A stretch of DNA of 64,000 nt from Mumia xiangluensis (lineage in GTDB: Bacteria; Actinomycetota; Actinomycetes; Propionibacteriales; Nocardioidaceae), in contig NZ_WJYO01000006.1 of NCBI RefSeq assembly GCF_010994095.1, forward strand, positions 310,001 to 374,000, read 5' to 3'. Shown piece after piece: positions 38,998-50,899 of the stretch (its first letter is position 1; the number at the start of each line of letters is the position of its first letter). A program made the translations under genes and the position numbers. The notes under the pieces are model-generated. The model searched no databases and had not been told where the DNA came from. It saw only the letters and a list, made by a program, of their open reading frames with translations.

Positions 38998-40242
38998 TCA
39001 GCGCGGGAGGGGTGCTGCGCGCACCTGCGCCAAGGCGCCCTCGGCCGCACTGCTGACAGCGAGCGGGTCGGACATCATCGCGCCGAACGCCAGCTCGCCC
39101 GCTCCGACGATCACCGAGTCCCGACCGAGTCCCGGCAGCAGCACCTCGGTCCGGCGGTCCTCGGAGTCGAGCGTCCCGCGGCGCACCTCGGCGTCGACAT
39201 CGTCCCGTACGGCGGGATAGAGCGCGCTGAGAAGCCCTCCGAGGATCACAGCCTGGGGGTCGAAGATGTTGATGAGGTTCGTGATCCCGACGCCGAGCAT
39301 GAGCCCGACCTCGCGCAGCGGCGGAGACGGCGTGTCGACCTCGTCGAGCAGGTCCACCAGGTGCGCGATCTCGTGCGAGGGGGTCCCGAGCGCGTCCGCC
39401 ACCGCGAGAGCGCCGATCTCGGCCTCCCAGCAACCGCGGTTGCCGCAGCGGCAGCGGCGTCCGTCGACCGTGATCCGCATGTGGCCGACCTCGCCCGCGT
39501 AGCCGACGGTGCCGAGCAGCCTGCGGCCGCGCGTGATCAGGCCCCCGCCGACACCCACGTCGCCGGACAGGTACACGACGTCGGTCATGCCACGGGCGAC
39601 GCCGCGCGCGTGCTCGGCGAGGACACCCAGGTTCGCGTCGTTGCCGATCACGACCGGGATCGCTCCCCCGATGCGCTGCTCGAGCAGGTCGCTGAACGCG
39701 ACGTCGGACCACGAGAGGTTCGGGGCGTAGTGGATGCGACCGTCCTCGGTCGAGACGATGCCGGGCATCCCGACGCCGATCCCGACCAGCAGCGCGTCGT
39801 CGGCCACGTCGGCCAGCAGGTCCGCCGCCGTGCGTACGACCTCGTCCGCAGCGTCGTCGGGGTTCGATCCGGGCGCCATCGGAGCGGAGCGTCGTCCGAG
39901 GACCGCGCCGCCGAGACCGATCCGGGCGAGCTCGATGCTCTCGACCCGCAGCTCGACGGCGATCACGCAGACCTCGCGCTCGCCCGGGCGTACATGCAGC
40001 GAAGGACGGCCGGCACCCTGCCGGTCACCGCGGGGCGTCGCCTGCGCCACGACACCGAGCCGCTCGAGCTCGGCGACGAGGGCTGCGATCGTCGAGCGGT
40101 TCAGATCCATGCGCGTGGTCAGCGCAGCGCGGGACACGTCACCGTCGCGGTGGACGTGTCCGAGCAGGGTGCCCAGGTTGTGGCGGCGTACCGCCTCCTG
40201 GTTGGCTCCCTTGCCGGTCGGTCGCTGCTGCTGCAGAGGCAC
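38998..40242 (-). CDS. ROK-family transcriptional regulator
   Basis: A 414-residue ROK repressor. The N-terminal winged HTH is NLGTLLGHVHRDGDVSRAAL followed by DLNRSTIAALVAELERLGVV. The sugar-kinase-like domain has GIGVGMPGIV, GNDANLGVLAE, the zinc motif CRCGNRGCWEAE and the GIVN-like ILGGLLSAL. It is an orphan: no sugar transporter or enzyme adjoins it, so the ligand is unclear. An inverted repeat lies 55-78 bp before its start, a likely autoregulatory operator. Confidence 0.93.
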   Translation of the reverse strand: MPLQQQRPTGKGANQEAVRRHNLGTLLGHVHRDGDVSRAALTTRMDLNRSTIAALVAELERLGVVAQATPRGDRQGAGRPSLHVRPGEREVCVIAVELRVESIELARIGLGGAVLGRRSAPMAPGSNPDDAADEVVRTAADLLADVADDALLVGIGVGMPGIVSTEDGRIHYAPNLSWSDVAFSDLLEQRIGGAIPVVIGNDANLGVLAEHARGVARGMTDVVYLSGDVGVGGGLITRGRRLLGTVGYAGEVGHMRITVDGRRCRCGNRGCWEAEIGALAVADALGTPSHEIAHLVDLLDEVDTPSPPLREVGLMLGVGITNLINIFDPQAVILGGLLSALYPAVRDDVDAEVRRGTLDSEDRRTEVLLPGLGRDSVIVGAGELAFGAMMSDPLAVSSAAEGALAQVRAAPLPR

Positions 40243-40296
40243 GTGCCCTCCTCGCTCAGATCTCGGGGCGAGGCGAAGGTAGCACGCTTCCGCGTA

Positions 40297-40320
40297 ATTT
40301 TGTCACTGAAGCAACAAAAT
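40297..40320. promoter_or_regulatory. Inverted repeat upstream of ROK regulator
   Basis: ATTTTGT-N10-ACAAAAT, a perfect 7+7 palindrome rich in A/T in a GC-rich region, 55 bp before the ROK start. A probable binding site for the regulator itself. Confidence 0.55.
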
Positions 40321-40349
40321 CGAGACCTGGCCGTGGCGAACCACGTACG

Positions 40350-40401
40350 GCGGTGAGCCAGGTCCCACCGTCGCAAGGACGGGTGGGACCCAACTCACCG
40401 C
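40350..40401. repeat. REP-like palindrome, copy C
   Basis: Left arm 40350-40369 (GCGGTGAGCCAGGTCCCACC) and right arm 40382-40401 (GGTGGGACCCAACTCACCGC) pair with three mismatches around a 12-nt loop. It matches copies A and B near the DUF559 gene. It lies 22 nt past the acnA stop and may also end that transcript. Confidence 0.8.
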
Positions 40402-40423
40402 CGCAGCAGTGGGTGTGGCGCGC

Positions 40424-43252
<2,829 letters not shown>

Positions 43253-43384
43253 CGCCTCTCCTCGTTCGTCAGCCGGTGCCCGCGATCGCAGTGCGGGCCC
43301 TCGAGCGGCATCCGCCTTCTATCGTCGCGCTCTCGCGGAGGAGGCGCGCGATCAGGCTCACCTAAGTGAGACCCGCCCGGTATT

Positions 43385-43402
43385 TATCTCGATGTCAAGA
43401 TA
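43385..43402. promoter_or_regulatory. Imperfect palindrome in the acnA promoter region
   Basis: TATCTCGATGTCAAGATA equals its reverse complement at 14 of 18 positions. It lies 133 bp before the acnA start; the intervening leader is GC-rich. Palindromes of this TCTTGA-TCAAGA kind are typical operators of dimeric HTH regulators. The binder is unknown. Confidence 0.45.
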
Positions 43403-43485
43403 CACGGTATCAAACATCTGCACCGTGTTGCGACACCGGCTTGGCGCCGCGCCGGGATCCCGAGCTCGGCGGGCCCGCCGGCGCG

Positions 43486-43944
43486 TCAGGCGTCGCGGAC
43501 CAGGACGGCGTAGGTGGTGAGGTCGGCCGGCGACTCGAACTTGTCGATCGCCACGAAGCCGAGAGCGTCGACCACCTTGAGCGCACGGACGTTGAACTCC
43601 GCAACCGTCACCCGGAACCGCGTCGGCGTGAACTGCGCGCGGGCGAACTCGAGCCCGGTCGAGATCGCGTCCTGGCCGAGTCCCTGACCGGTCAGCTCGG
43701 GGCGCAACCCTCCCCCGATGTCGAGAGCCTCGTCGTCATAGTCGAAGCCCGGGACCCGCGCCTGCCGGCCGTAGCACCGGTATCCGATGAGTCGACCGTC
43801 CTCGACGAGTGCCCAGAAGCCGCGGGAGAGATCGGTGAAGTGGCGCGGATCCATGCCGGTGAGGTCGTAGCAGCCGTTCGGCTCGGGATAGCTCCAGGTC
43901 ACGATGTCGTCGGCGTGCTCACGCGTCAGCTCGACGATCTCCAT
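43486..43944 (-). CDS. GNAT-family N-acetyltransferase
   Basis: A 152-residue GNAT protein with the acetyl-CoA-binding loop in LRPELTGQGLGQDAISTGL and a downstream NVRALKVVDALGFV. EIVELTREHADDIVTWSYPE at the start is characteristic of a subgroup of small acetyltransferases. GAGGAG precedes the ATG at 43944. Substrate unknown. Confidence 0.9.
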   Translation of the reverse strand: MEIVELTREHADDIVTWSYPEPNGCYDLTGMDPRHFTDLSRGFWALVEDGRLIGYRCYGRQARVPGFDYDDEALDIGGGLRPELTGQGLGQDAISTGLEFARAQFTPTRFRVTVAEFNVRALKVVDALGFVAIDKFESPADLTTYAVLVRDA

Positions 43945-44087
43945 AGCCACTCCTCGTCTCGCTGCCCGCTCACGACGTGCTCCCCCGGACAGCGGCAATC
44001 CAAGCACGTGAGGAGGGTCACAAGCAATGCTTCAATCAGCGTGCACGGACCCCTGACATGCACCCGGGTCCGACCACGGTACGCCCA

Positions 44088-44129
44088 CCGTCCGACACCC
44101 GGAGCACCATTGCCGAGGGTGTCCGACGG
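44088..44129. terminator. Hairpin downstream of the giant membrane protein gene
   Basis: Arms CCGTCCGACACCC (44088-44100) and GGGTGTCCGACGG (44117-44129) pair at 12 of 13 positions. It lies 28 nt past the stop at 44157 and is a likely terminator for the minus-strand transcript. Confidence 0.5.
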
Positions 44130-44156
44130 CAAGGCCCAGAACCGCCGGGCCAGCTC

Positions 44157-46772
44157 TCACCGGAGGCGGCGTACGTACGCCACGGCGGCTCGCGCGTCGC
44201 GCACGCGCGCCTCCCAGGTCGCCCCTGCGACGACGAGCAGGACACCGACGACACCCAGCGGGATCCATCGCGGCAGGTCCCCGAGGACGGGAGCCGCCCA
44301 CCGGACCACCAGCAGGGCCGTGAGGGCTGCGCCGGCGAGGAAGGGCGTCTGCCAGCGGGCCGAGACCCCGACGGCCAGCACAGCCACCGCCGCGAGGGCC
44401 AGGAGCAGACCGCGCAGCGCGGTCGGCTCCTCGAGCGCCTGCGGCAGGCTCGGCAGGAGCCCGAGCGACAGCCCGGGGATCAGCACGCTGCTCGACCGCT
44501 GCGGGTCGCGCCGCATCACCAGCAGGCCGGCTGCCAGCAGCAGCACGCCGAACGGCAGCGTGTACGCCTCGACCACCTCGACGTCCGACGCGACGAGTCG
44601 CAGGACATACGCGAGAGCAAGCATCGCGGCGCCCACGCTGGCGTACGCCCTCCGGTCAGCGCGCAGCAGGCCCACCGCTGCGGCGGCCGCGCCCACCACG
44701 GTCAGGACGAGGCTCGTCGTGCCCGCGCTGACGGACACCGCGAACCCGAGCCCGACCGCCGCGGCGACGGCGACCACCACCTCGACGGCCAGCCGCAGCT
44801 CGACCGGCCACGGCAACCACGTCGCGGCGGCCAGCATGGCGACAGCGAGACCGGCGGCCACCAGCGAGAGCGTCCGCGTGTCGGCTCCCGCGACGTCGCA
44901 CCAGGCCAGCACGGCGGCGACGGTCAGTGCCGCCGTCACCGCCGTCGCCACGGCAGCGCCCGCGAGCCGGTCGGGCCCATCGCTGCGCGCCAGCACCAGC
45001 GCCGTACCGGTGGCGATCCCCGCGACGAGCGCACCGATCACCCAGGTGGTCGCTGCAGCCGGTGCCGAGCCGATCGGCGCGAGCGCGGCGAGGACCACGG
45101 CTACGACCGCGATCGCCGCAGCGACCTGCGAGGTCGCGGTGTCGACGTCGTTCACGAGCCACAGCACCGTCGCGACGACCGCGACGACGAGCAGGCCGAT
45201 CGCGAGCAGGAGGACGGGGACCTCGAGGAGGACGAGCAGCACCCCCACGGAGCAGGCGCCGAGAACGGCCGCGGCCCCCAGGAGGACACGGCGTAGCGCA
45301 GGAGTCCGGGACGGCACCGGCCAGACCGCCACGACTGCCGCCAGCGCGGCGCCGCCGACGACCAGGGCGAAGGCGGCTGCGGTCGGCAGCGGTGAGCTGG
45401 CGTCGATACGGCGCCCCACCTCCGGCTGCCAGCTCGGCGACCACGTCATGAGGACGCCGGTCACCGCCACCACGCCGGACACCGCGATTCCTCCGGCGAG
45501 CGGGAGCGAGAGCACCCCGACCGAGGTGCGGAGTCCGGTCACCCACCCATGAGCCCAGCGCCCGCGGACCGCCGCGAGCGCCGCCGCCACCAGCGGGACG
45601 GCGATCCAGGTCGCGGCTGCCACCTCGACCGGGACCTGGGCCCCCAGGAGCAGGAAGACCAGACCGACGCAGATCGCCAGGTCGAACGCCGCCACGCCCC
45701 GCACCAGCTCCACCGCCGCACGCGACACGTGCCCGGCGAGCATCCGGTCGGCGACAGCGGCGAGCCCCACGACGATCACGCCGTGGAACAGCGCCGCCTG
45801 GGCCTCGCCTCCGGACCAGCGCGCTGCGAAGGTCGGCGCGATCGCCACAGCCGTCACGATCCACACGGCGGCGAGGCCGAGCATCGACGCGCCGGCGATC
45901 CCGGTCGCCCACGCCGCGACGAGGAGTGCGCCGCGCCAGCAGGCGAGCGCGAGGAGCACCACGACGGCGGCGGCGGGCGTGAGCGTCCACCGGAGGTCGG
46001 CGTCGAGGAGCAGCACCACCGCGACAGCGGCAGAGGTGACGCCGATCGCGATACCGAGCTGGGCCGAGGCCAGGGTGGGCATCCACCGGCGGGACCACAG
46101 CGCGACGGCCAGGCCGACGACGGCAAGCGCGACAGAGAACCCGAGGACGACGACCTCGCCGTCGACCTCGTCGAGACCGAGCAGGCCGGCCGAGGTCGCG
46201 GCACCGGTGTCGAACGCGGCGAGGATCCCGGCGACCGTCCACATCGTCTCGGCAGAGGCACGCAGCCGCCGTGTCGTCAGCCAGGCAGCGGCACCGACGG
46301 CCGCGGACGTGACGGCGAGCAGGATCAGGGTGCGCCCGGTCAGCCCGATCCGACCCCAGGTGACGGCGACGAAGACGAATGCGGCGATCACCAGGCAGAG
46401 CGCTCCGAGCGCGAGCAGCGTGCCACCGACTGTCCACCCGCGCGTCGACGACGTGGGGGCGACTCCGGGACGCGGAGCGGCGGTGCCCCGCGGCGCCTGC
46501 GGCTGCCAGATGGGGGTCGCCGGGGGCGCGGTCCTGGGCGCGTACGTCGGTGGCGTGCCGTGCGCGGCGACCTGAGGGGCAGGCGGTGTTGCAGCCCGCC
46601 ACGCGGCCGCCTCCGCCCGCAGGTCGGCGAGGACACCATCAGCCTCGCCGAGGAGGCGCAGGAGCTCGAGCGGCCGCTCACCGCGGAGCTCGATGCCGCA
46701 GCGAGGGCAGCGCGCACTGCCGGTGGCAGGGGTGCTGCAGCTCGGGCAGCGCGAAGGATCGGCGTACGTCAC
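44157..46772 (-). CDS. Giant polytopic membrane protein with N-terminal zinc ribbon (SCO7613-like)
   Basis: An 871-residue protein. Residues 9-26 hold a zinc ribbon (CPSCSTPATGSARCPRCG). A Pro-rich linker follows, then an almost uninterrupted series of more than 20 hydrophobic segments, ending with a short Arg-rich tail. This layout fits the SCO7613 C-terminal-domain family of actinobacteria. The role is unknown. It starts about 75 bp downstream of the methyltransferase gene end and uses the same strand. Confidence 0.85.
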   Translation of the reverse strand: MTYADPSRCPSCSTPATGSARCPRCGIELRGERPLELLRLLGEADGVLADLRAEAAAWRAATPPAPQVAAHGTPPTYAPRTAPPATPIWQPQAPRGTAAPRPGVAPTSSTRGWTVGGTLLALGALCLVIAAFVFVAVTWGRIGLTGRTLILLAVTSAAVGAAAWLTTRRLRASAETMWTVAGILAAFDTGAATSAGLLGLDEVDGEVVVLGFSVALAVVGLAVALWSRRWMPTLASAQLGIAIGVTSAAVAVVLLLDADLRWTLTPAAAVVVLLALACWRGALLVAAWATGIAGASMLGLAAVWIVTAVAIAPTFAARWSGGEAQAALFHGVIVVGLAAVADRMLAGHVSRAAVELVRGVAAFDLAICVGLVFLLLGAQVPVEVAAATWIAVPLVAAALAAVRGRWAHGWVTGLRTSVGVLSLPLAGGIAVSGVVAVTGVLMTWSPSWQPEVGRRIDASSPLPTAAAFALVVGGAALAAVVAVWPVPSRTPALRRVLLGAAAVLGACSVGVLLVLLEVPVLLLAIGLLVVAVVATVLWLVNDVDTATSQVAAAIAVVAVVLAALAPIGSAPAAATTWVIGALVAGIATGTALVLARSDGPDRLAGAAVATAVTAALTVAAVLAWCDVAGADTRTLSLVAAGLAVAMLAAATWLPWPVELRLAVEVVVAVAAAVGLGFAVSVSAGTTSLVLTVVGAAAAAVGLLRADRRAYASVGAAMLALAYVLRLVASDVEVVEAYTLPFGVLLLAAGLLVMRRDPQRSSSVLIPGLSLGLLPSLPQALEEPTALRGLLLALAAVAVLAVGVSARWQTPFLAGAALTALLVVRWAAPVLGDLPRWIPLGVVGVLLVVAGATWEARVRDARAAVAYVRRLR

Positions 46773-46849
46773 GCGTGCAGTGTCTCGCGCGACGGGCTCA
46801 CAACCTGCCGATCAGCACCCGGCGTGGCGACGGCCGCTCGGCGTACGAC

Positions 46850-48133
46850 TCAGCTGCGGCGGTCGAGCACGGCGACGCACTCGACGTGGTGCGTCATCGG
46901 GAACAGCGCGTACGCCTCCACCTCGCCGAGGTCGTACCCCTCGGACGCGAACGTGGCGACGTCGCGCGCCAGCGCGGCCGGGTCGCAGGCGACGTACACG
47001 ACGCGGCGCGGCCGCAACGCGGCGATCGCGCGGACGACCTTGGCCCGGGCCCCCGTCCGCGGCGGGTCGAGGACCACGACGTCGCACCGCTCCCCCACGT
47101 CGCCGCGCCGCAGCAGCTGCTCCACGTCACCGTGCAGGACCGCCGCCTGCGGGAGGTCGTGCAGGTTGCGCTTCGCGTCGCGGGACCCGCGCGCGTCGCC
47201 TTCGACGCTCAGGACCGTCCCCTCGGGGCCGACCGCCTCCGCGAGGAACGCCGTGAACAGCCCGACCCCGGCGTACAGGTCTGCCACCCGCTCGCCCGGT
47301 CGCACGTCAGCAGCCCGCAGCACCGCGTCGACGAGCGTCTCCGCCGACCGCGGGTGGACCTGCCAGAAGCCGCTGCCGCCGACCCGGAACTCGCGGTCCC
47401 GGACCCGCTCGCGCACCCACGCACGCCCGCTCACGCGGCGTCCGTCGGCCATCAGGCCGTCGGTCTCGACCGAGGGCAGGTCGCCGGTGACGTCGTACGC
47501 GCCGACGAAACGGTCACCGCCCGACCCGGCGACCGCCAGCACCCGCGACGCCGGCCACGGCAGGGACAGCACGTCGGGCAGCTCCGGTGACGCGATCGGG
47601 CACGCGTCGAGCGGAACCACCTCGTGGGAGCGGTGCTTACGGAGGCCGAGGGACCCGTCCGAGCCGGTCGCGAACGTCACGCGCGTACGCCAGTCGAGGC
47701 CGTCGGCGTCCTCGTCGCCCAGCGGCGGGCGTACGACGACCCGCCGGTCGATGCGGGCGAGTCGCGAGAGCTGCTCCTCGACCACGGCACCGAGCAGCTC
47801 ACGCTGGACGGCCAGATCGACGTGCTGGAAGTCGCAGCCTCCGCACCCGCCCGGCCCCGACACGGGGCAGCGCGACGCGACCCGGCCCGGCGCGGCGGTC
47901 AGCACCTCGACGGCGTCGGCGCGCAGGAACCGGTCGCCGGCGCCGCCCTCGGTGATCTCGGCGACGACCCGCTCACCTGGCAGGGTGTGGCGGACGAAGA
48001 CGACCCGGCCGTCCCACCGGGCGACGCAGTGCCCGCCGTGCGCGACCGGCCCGATCTCGAGCTCGACGCGGCTGCCGGTCAGGTCCTGGGTGTCTTCGAC
48101 GGGTGTACTCACCCCTCCAGAGTGACGCATCAC
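46850..48133 (-). CDS. TrmA/RlmD-family RNA (uracil-5-) methyltransferase
   Basis: A 427-residue SAM-dependent RNA methyltransferase. An N-terminal TRAM domain (DLTGSRVELEIGPVAHGGHC) is followed by the iron-sulfur Cys set (CPVSGPGGCGGC, and DACPIAS later). The SAM motif DLYAGVGLFTAFLAE, DPPRTG and the nucleophilic Cys of VACDPAALARD are all present. It probably methylates a uridine in rRNA or tRNA. The start is uncertain: GTG at 48112 or ATG at 48130/48133. It belongs to the conserved dut-trkA neighbourhood. Confidence 0.92.
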   Translation of the reverse strand: MMRHSGGVSTPVEDTQDLTGSRVELEIGPVAHGGHCVARWDGRVVFVRHTLPGERVVAEITEGGAGDRFLRADAVEVLTAAPGRVASRCPVSGPGGCGGCDFQHVDLAVQRELLGAVVEEQLSRLARIDRRVVVRPPLGDEDADGLDWRTRVTFATGSDGSLGLRKHRSHEVVPLDACPIASPELPDVLSLPWPASRVLAVAGSGGDRFVGAYDVTGDLPSVETDGLMADGRRVSGRAWVRERVRDREFRVGGSGFWQVHPRSAETLVDAVLRAADVRPGERVADLYAGVGLFTAFLAEAVGPEGTVLSVEGDARGSRDAKRNLHDLPQAAVLHGDVEQLLRRGDVGERCDVVVLDPPRTGARAKVVRAIAALRPRRVVYVACDPAALARDVATFASEGYDLGEVEAYALFPMTHHVECVAVLDRRS

Positions 48134-48140
48134 CGCAACG

Positions 48141-50153
48141 TCACAGGTGGCGGCGCTCGTTGAACGACCGACCCTGGCGCACCTCGCCCGGCACCGGGCG
48201 TACGCGCTCCGGACCGCGCTGCTTCGCAGACCTCAGCTGGTAGGGCACGCTCGTGACCAGGACGCCCGGCGTGAACAGCAGCCGGCCCTTGAGCCGCAGC
48301 GCCGTCTGGTTGTGCAGGAGCTGCTCGTACCAGCGGCCGACCACGTACTCGGGGACGTACACCATCACGATGTCGCGCGGGCTCGCCCGGCGGATCTCCT
48401 TGACGTACTTGATGACCGGTCGGACGAGCTCGCGGTACGGCGACCCGACGACCACCAGCGGCACGGGGATGTCGAGCTCGTCCCACCGGGCGGTGAGCCG
48501 GGCCGTGGCCTCGGGGTCGAGGTCCACGCTGAGCGCCTCGAGCGTGTCCGGCCGCGACACCCGCGCGTACGCGAGCGCCCGCATCGCCGGCTTGTGGAGT
48601 CGTCCGACCAGGACGATCGCGTGGACACGGGAGGGCAGGGTGACGTCGGAGTCCTCGATCGCGAGCTCGTCGGCCACCGCGTCGTAGTGCCGGCGGATCC
48701 TGCGCATGAGGATGTAGAGGACGACCATCGCCGTGATCGCGATCCAGGCGCCGGCGAGGAACTTCGTCAGCAGCACGATCACGAGGACGGTCCCGGTCAT
48801 CGCCAGGCCCACCATGTTGACCGCGCGCGAGCGCAGCATCCGCCGGCGGTCGACCTGCTCGATCACGGTCGGCAGGAGTCGGTTCCAGTGCCGGAGCATG
48901 CCGAGCTGGCTGAGCGTGAAGGACACGAAGACGCCGACGATGTAGAGCTGGATCAGGCGGGTGACCTCGGCGTCGAACGCGAGGATCAGCACGACCGCCG
49001 CGAGGCCGAGGAGGACGATGCCGTTGCTGAACGCCAGCCGGTCGCCGCGGGTGTCGAGCTGACGCGGGAGCAGGCCGTCGCGCGCCAGCACCGCGCCGAG
49101 CACCGGGAAGCCGTTGAACGCGGTGTTGGCGGCCAGGATCAGGATCACGCCGGTCGTGGCGACCGTGAAGTAGAACATCGGCATCGCGTTGTCGTAGACG
49201 GCGGCCGCCAGCTGGCCGATCACGGTGTCCTGCGAGTACGAGTCCCCCACCGGGACGCCGTCGCGCATCAGCTGCGTCGCCGGGTCCTCCGCGAAGCGCA
49301 GGTGCGTCAGGTCGGCGAGGACGATGATGCCGAGCAGCATCGTCACCGCGATCACGCCGAGGAGCGCCAGGGTCGTCGCGGCGTTCTTGCTCTTGGGCCG
49401 CTGGAACGCCGGCACGCCGTTGCTGATCGCCTCGACACCGGTGAGCGCGGCGCACCCCGACGAGAACGCTCGCGCGAGCAGGAAGGTCATCGCGATCGTC
49501 GACACCGCTCCGACGTACGGTTCCTCGGCCACGAGCTCGAGGTCGGCGCTGGCGACCTTCGGCAGGTCACCGAAGGCGTACCGCGCGAACCCCCACGCCG
49601 CCATGCCGACGATCGCGATCATGAACAGGTACGACGGGATCGCGAACGCCGCGCCCGACTCCCGCAGCCCGCGCAGGTTGATCGCGACGAGCAGCAGCAC
49701 GAGAACGGCAGCGGCGGTCGCCTCGTGGCCCTTGAGAAACGGGAGCGCCGCGGTGGCGTTCTGGACGCCCGACGAGATCGACACCGCCACCGTCAGCACG
49801 TAGTCGACCATGAGCGCCGACGCGACCGTGACGCCGGCGCGCGGTCCGAGGTTGACGGTCGCGACCTCGTAGTCACCGCCGCCGCTGGGGTAGGCGCGGA
49901 CGTTCTGCCGGTACGACGTCACCACCACCAGCATCACGACGGCGACGGCGATGCCGATCTTCCAGTTGAACGCGTACGCGGACAGGCCCCCCATCGAGAG
50001 GACGAGGAAGATCTCGTCGGGCGCGTACGCCACCGACGAGAGCGCGTCGCTCGCGAACACCGGCAACGCGATCCTCTTGGGCAGCAACGTCTCCTCGAGC
50101 TGCGTGCTGCGCAGCTTGCGTCCGACGAACATGCGCTTGCCCAGCTCGGCCAT
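48141..50153 (-). CDS. APC-superfamily permease with cytoplasmic C-terminal domain
   Basis: A 670-residue transporter: about 12 TM segments (LPVFASDALSSVAYAPDEIF in TM1; SSGCAALTGVEAISNGVPAF at TM6) and a C-terminal cytoplasmic domain of about 180 residues (SRVHAIVLVGRLHKPAMRAL, VPLVVVGSPYRELVRPVI). In actinobacteria this type of permease is encoded beside two TrkA proteins, suggesting K+-linked or regulated transport. ATG at 50153 begins the family sequence; the frame is open to 50192. It diverges from trkA. Confidence 0.92.
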   Translation of the reverse strand: MAELGKRMFVGRKLRSTQLEETLLPKRIALPVFASDALSSVAYAPDEIFLVLSMGGLSAYAFNWKIGIAVAVVMLVVVTSYRQNVRAYPSGGGDYEVATVNLGPRAGVTVASALMVDYVLTVAVSISSGVQNATAALPFLKGHEATAAAVLVLLLVAINLRGLRESGAAFAIPSYLFMIAIVGMAAWGFARYAFGDLPKVASADLELVAEEPYVGAVSTIAMTFLLARAFSSGCAALTGVEAISNGVPAFQRPKSKNAATTLALLGVIAVTMLLGIIVLADLTHLRFAEDPATQLMRDGVPVGDSYSQDTVIGQLAAAVYDNAMPMFYFTVATTGVILILAANTAFNGFPVLGAVLARDGLLPRQLDTRGDRLAFSNGIVLLGLAAVVLILAFDAEVTRLIQLYIVGVFVSFTLSQLGMLRHWNRLLPTVIEQVDRRRMLRSRAVNMVGLAMTGTVLVIVLLTKFLAGAWIAITAMVVLYILMRRIRRHYDAVADELAIEDSDVTLPSRVHAIVLVGRLHKPAMRALAYARVSRPDTLEALSVDLDPEATARLTARWDELDIPVPLVVVGSPYRELVRPVIKYVKEIRRASPRDIVMVYVPEYVVGRWYEQLLHNQTALRLKGRLLFTPGVLVTSVPYQLRSAKQRGPERVRPVPGEVRQGRSFNERRHL

Positions 50154-50227
50154 TCCCACGCGAGGATCGTAGACCCGTACGGCCGTCCGCACAGTCGCGC
50201 CCGCCCTTCGCGGTGTAGCGTCGTCGC

Positions 50228-50899
50228 GTGCACATCGTGATCATGGGGTGCGGCCGCGTCGGCTCGACCTTGGCGCGCAGGCTCGAGGGACGCGGTCATT
50301 CGCTCGCCGTCATCGACAGCGACGCCGACGCGTTCCGGCGGCTCGGACCCTCGTTCACCGGCCTGACGGTCACCGGGCTGGGGTTCGACCGGGACGTGCA
50401 GCGGCGGGCCGGCATCGAGCGCGCCGACGCGTTCGCCGCGGTCTCCTCCGGCGACAACTCCAACATCATCGCCGCGCGGGTCGCGCGCGAGCTGTTCGGT
50501 GTGGACAACGTGGTCGCGCGCATCTACGACCCCGGTCGTGCCGAGGTGTACGACCGGCTCGGGGTGCCGACCGTCCCGACCGTGACCTGGGCCGCAGACC
50601 ACGTCCTGCGCAAGCTCCTCCCGTCCGGGCACGACCCCGTCTACCGCGATCCGAGCGGTGAGGTCCGTGCCGACCTCGTCACGGTGCCGACGGCCTGGGT
50701 CGGTCGTGAGGTCCGGGTACTGGAGGACGAGGTCCGCGGACGCGTCGCCTGCCTCACGCGCTTCGGCAAGGCACTGGTCCCCGATCCCGGGATGCTCATC
50801 CAGGACGGCGACGTGCTGCACCTGTTCACCGCCATCGCCGACTCCGCCGACGTGTTCAGCACGCTCGAGCGCGGACCACGCCAGGAGGACGACGCATGA
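50228..50899 (+). CDS. trkA: TrkA-family potassium uptake regulator, subunit 1
   Basis: A 223-residue RCK protein. The N-terminal Rossmann fold carries GCGRVGSTLARRLE and the acidic VIDSD that binds the ribose; the C-terminal RCK_C domain ends with PDPGMLIQDGDVLHLF. It binds NAD(H) or nucleotides and gates K+ transport. GTG start at 50228. Its stop overlaps the start of the next gene by 4 nt (ATGA). Confidence 0.93.
   Translation: MHIVIMGCGRVGSTLARRLEGRGHSLAVIDSDADAFRRLGPSFTGLTVTGLGFDRDVQRRAGIERADAFAAVSSGDNSNIIAARVARELFGVDNVVARIYDPGRAEVYDRLGVPTVPTVTWAADHVLRKLLPSGHDPVYRDPSGEVRADLVTVPTAWVGREVRVLEDEVRGRVACLTRFGKALVPDPGMLIQDGDVLHLFTAIADSADVFSTLERGPRQEDDA

Noticed and set aside
45549-48125. An 858-codon plus-strand frame
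   Set aside because: Antisense to the giant membrane protein and the methyltransferase; low-complexity translation.
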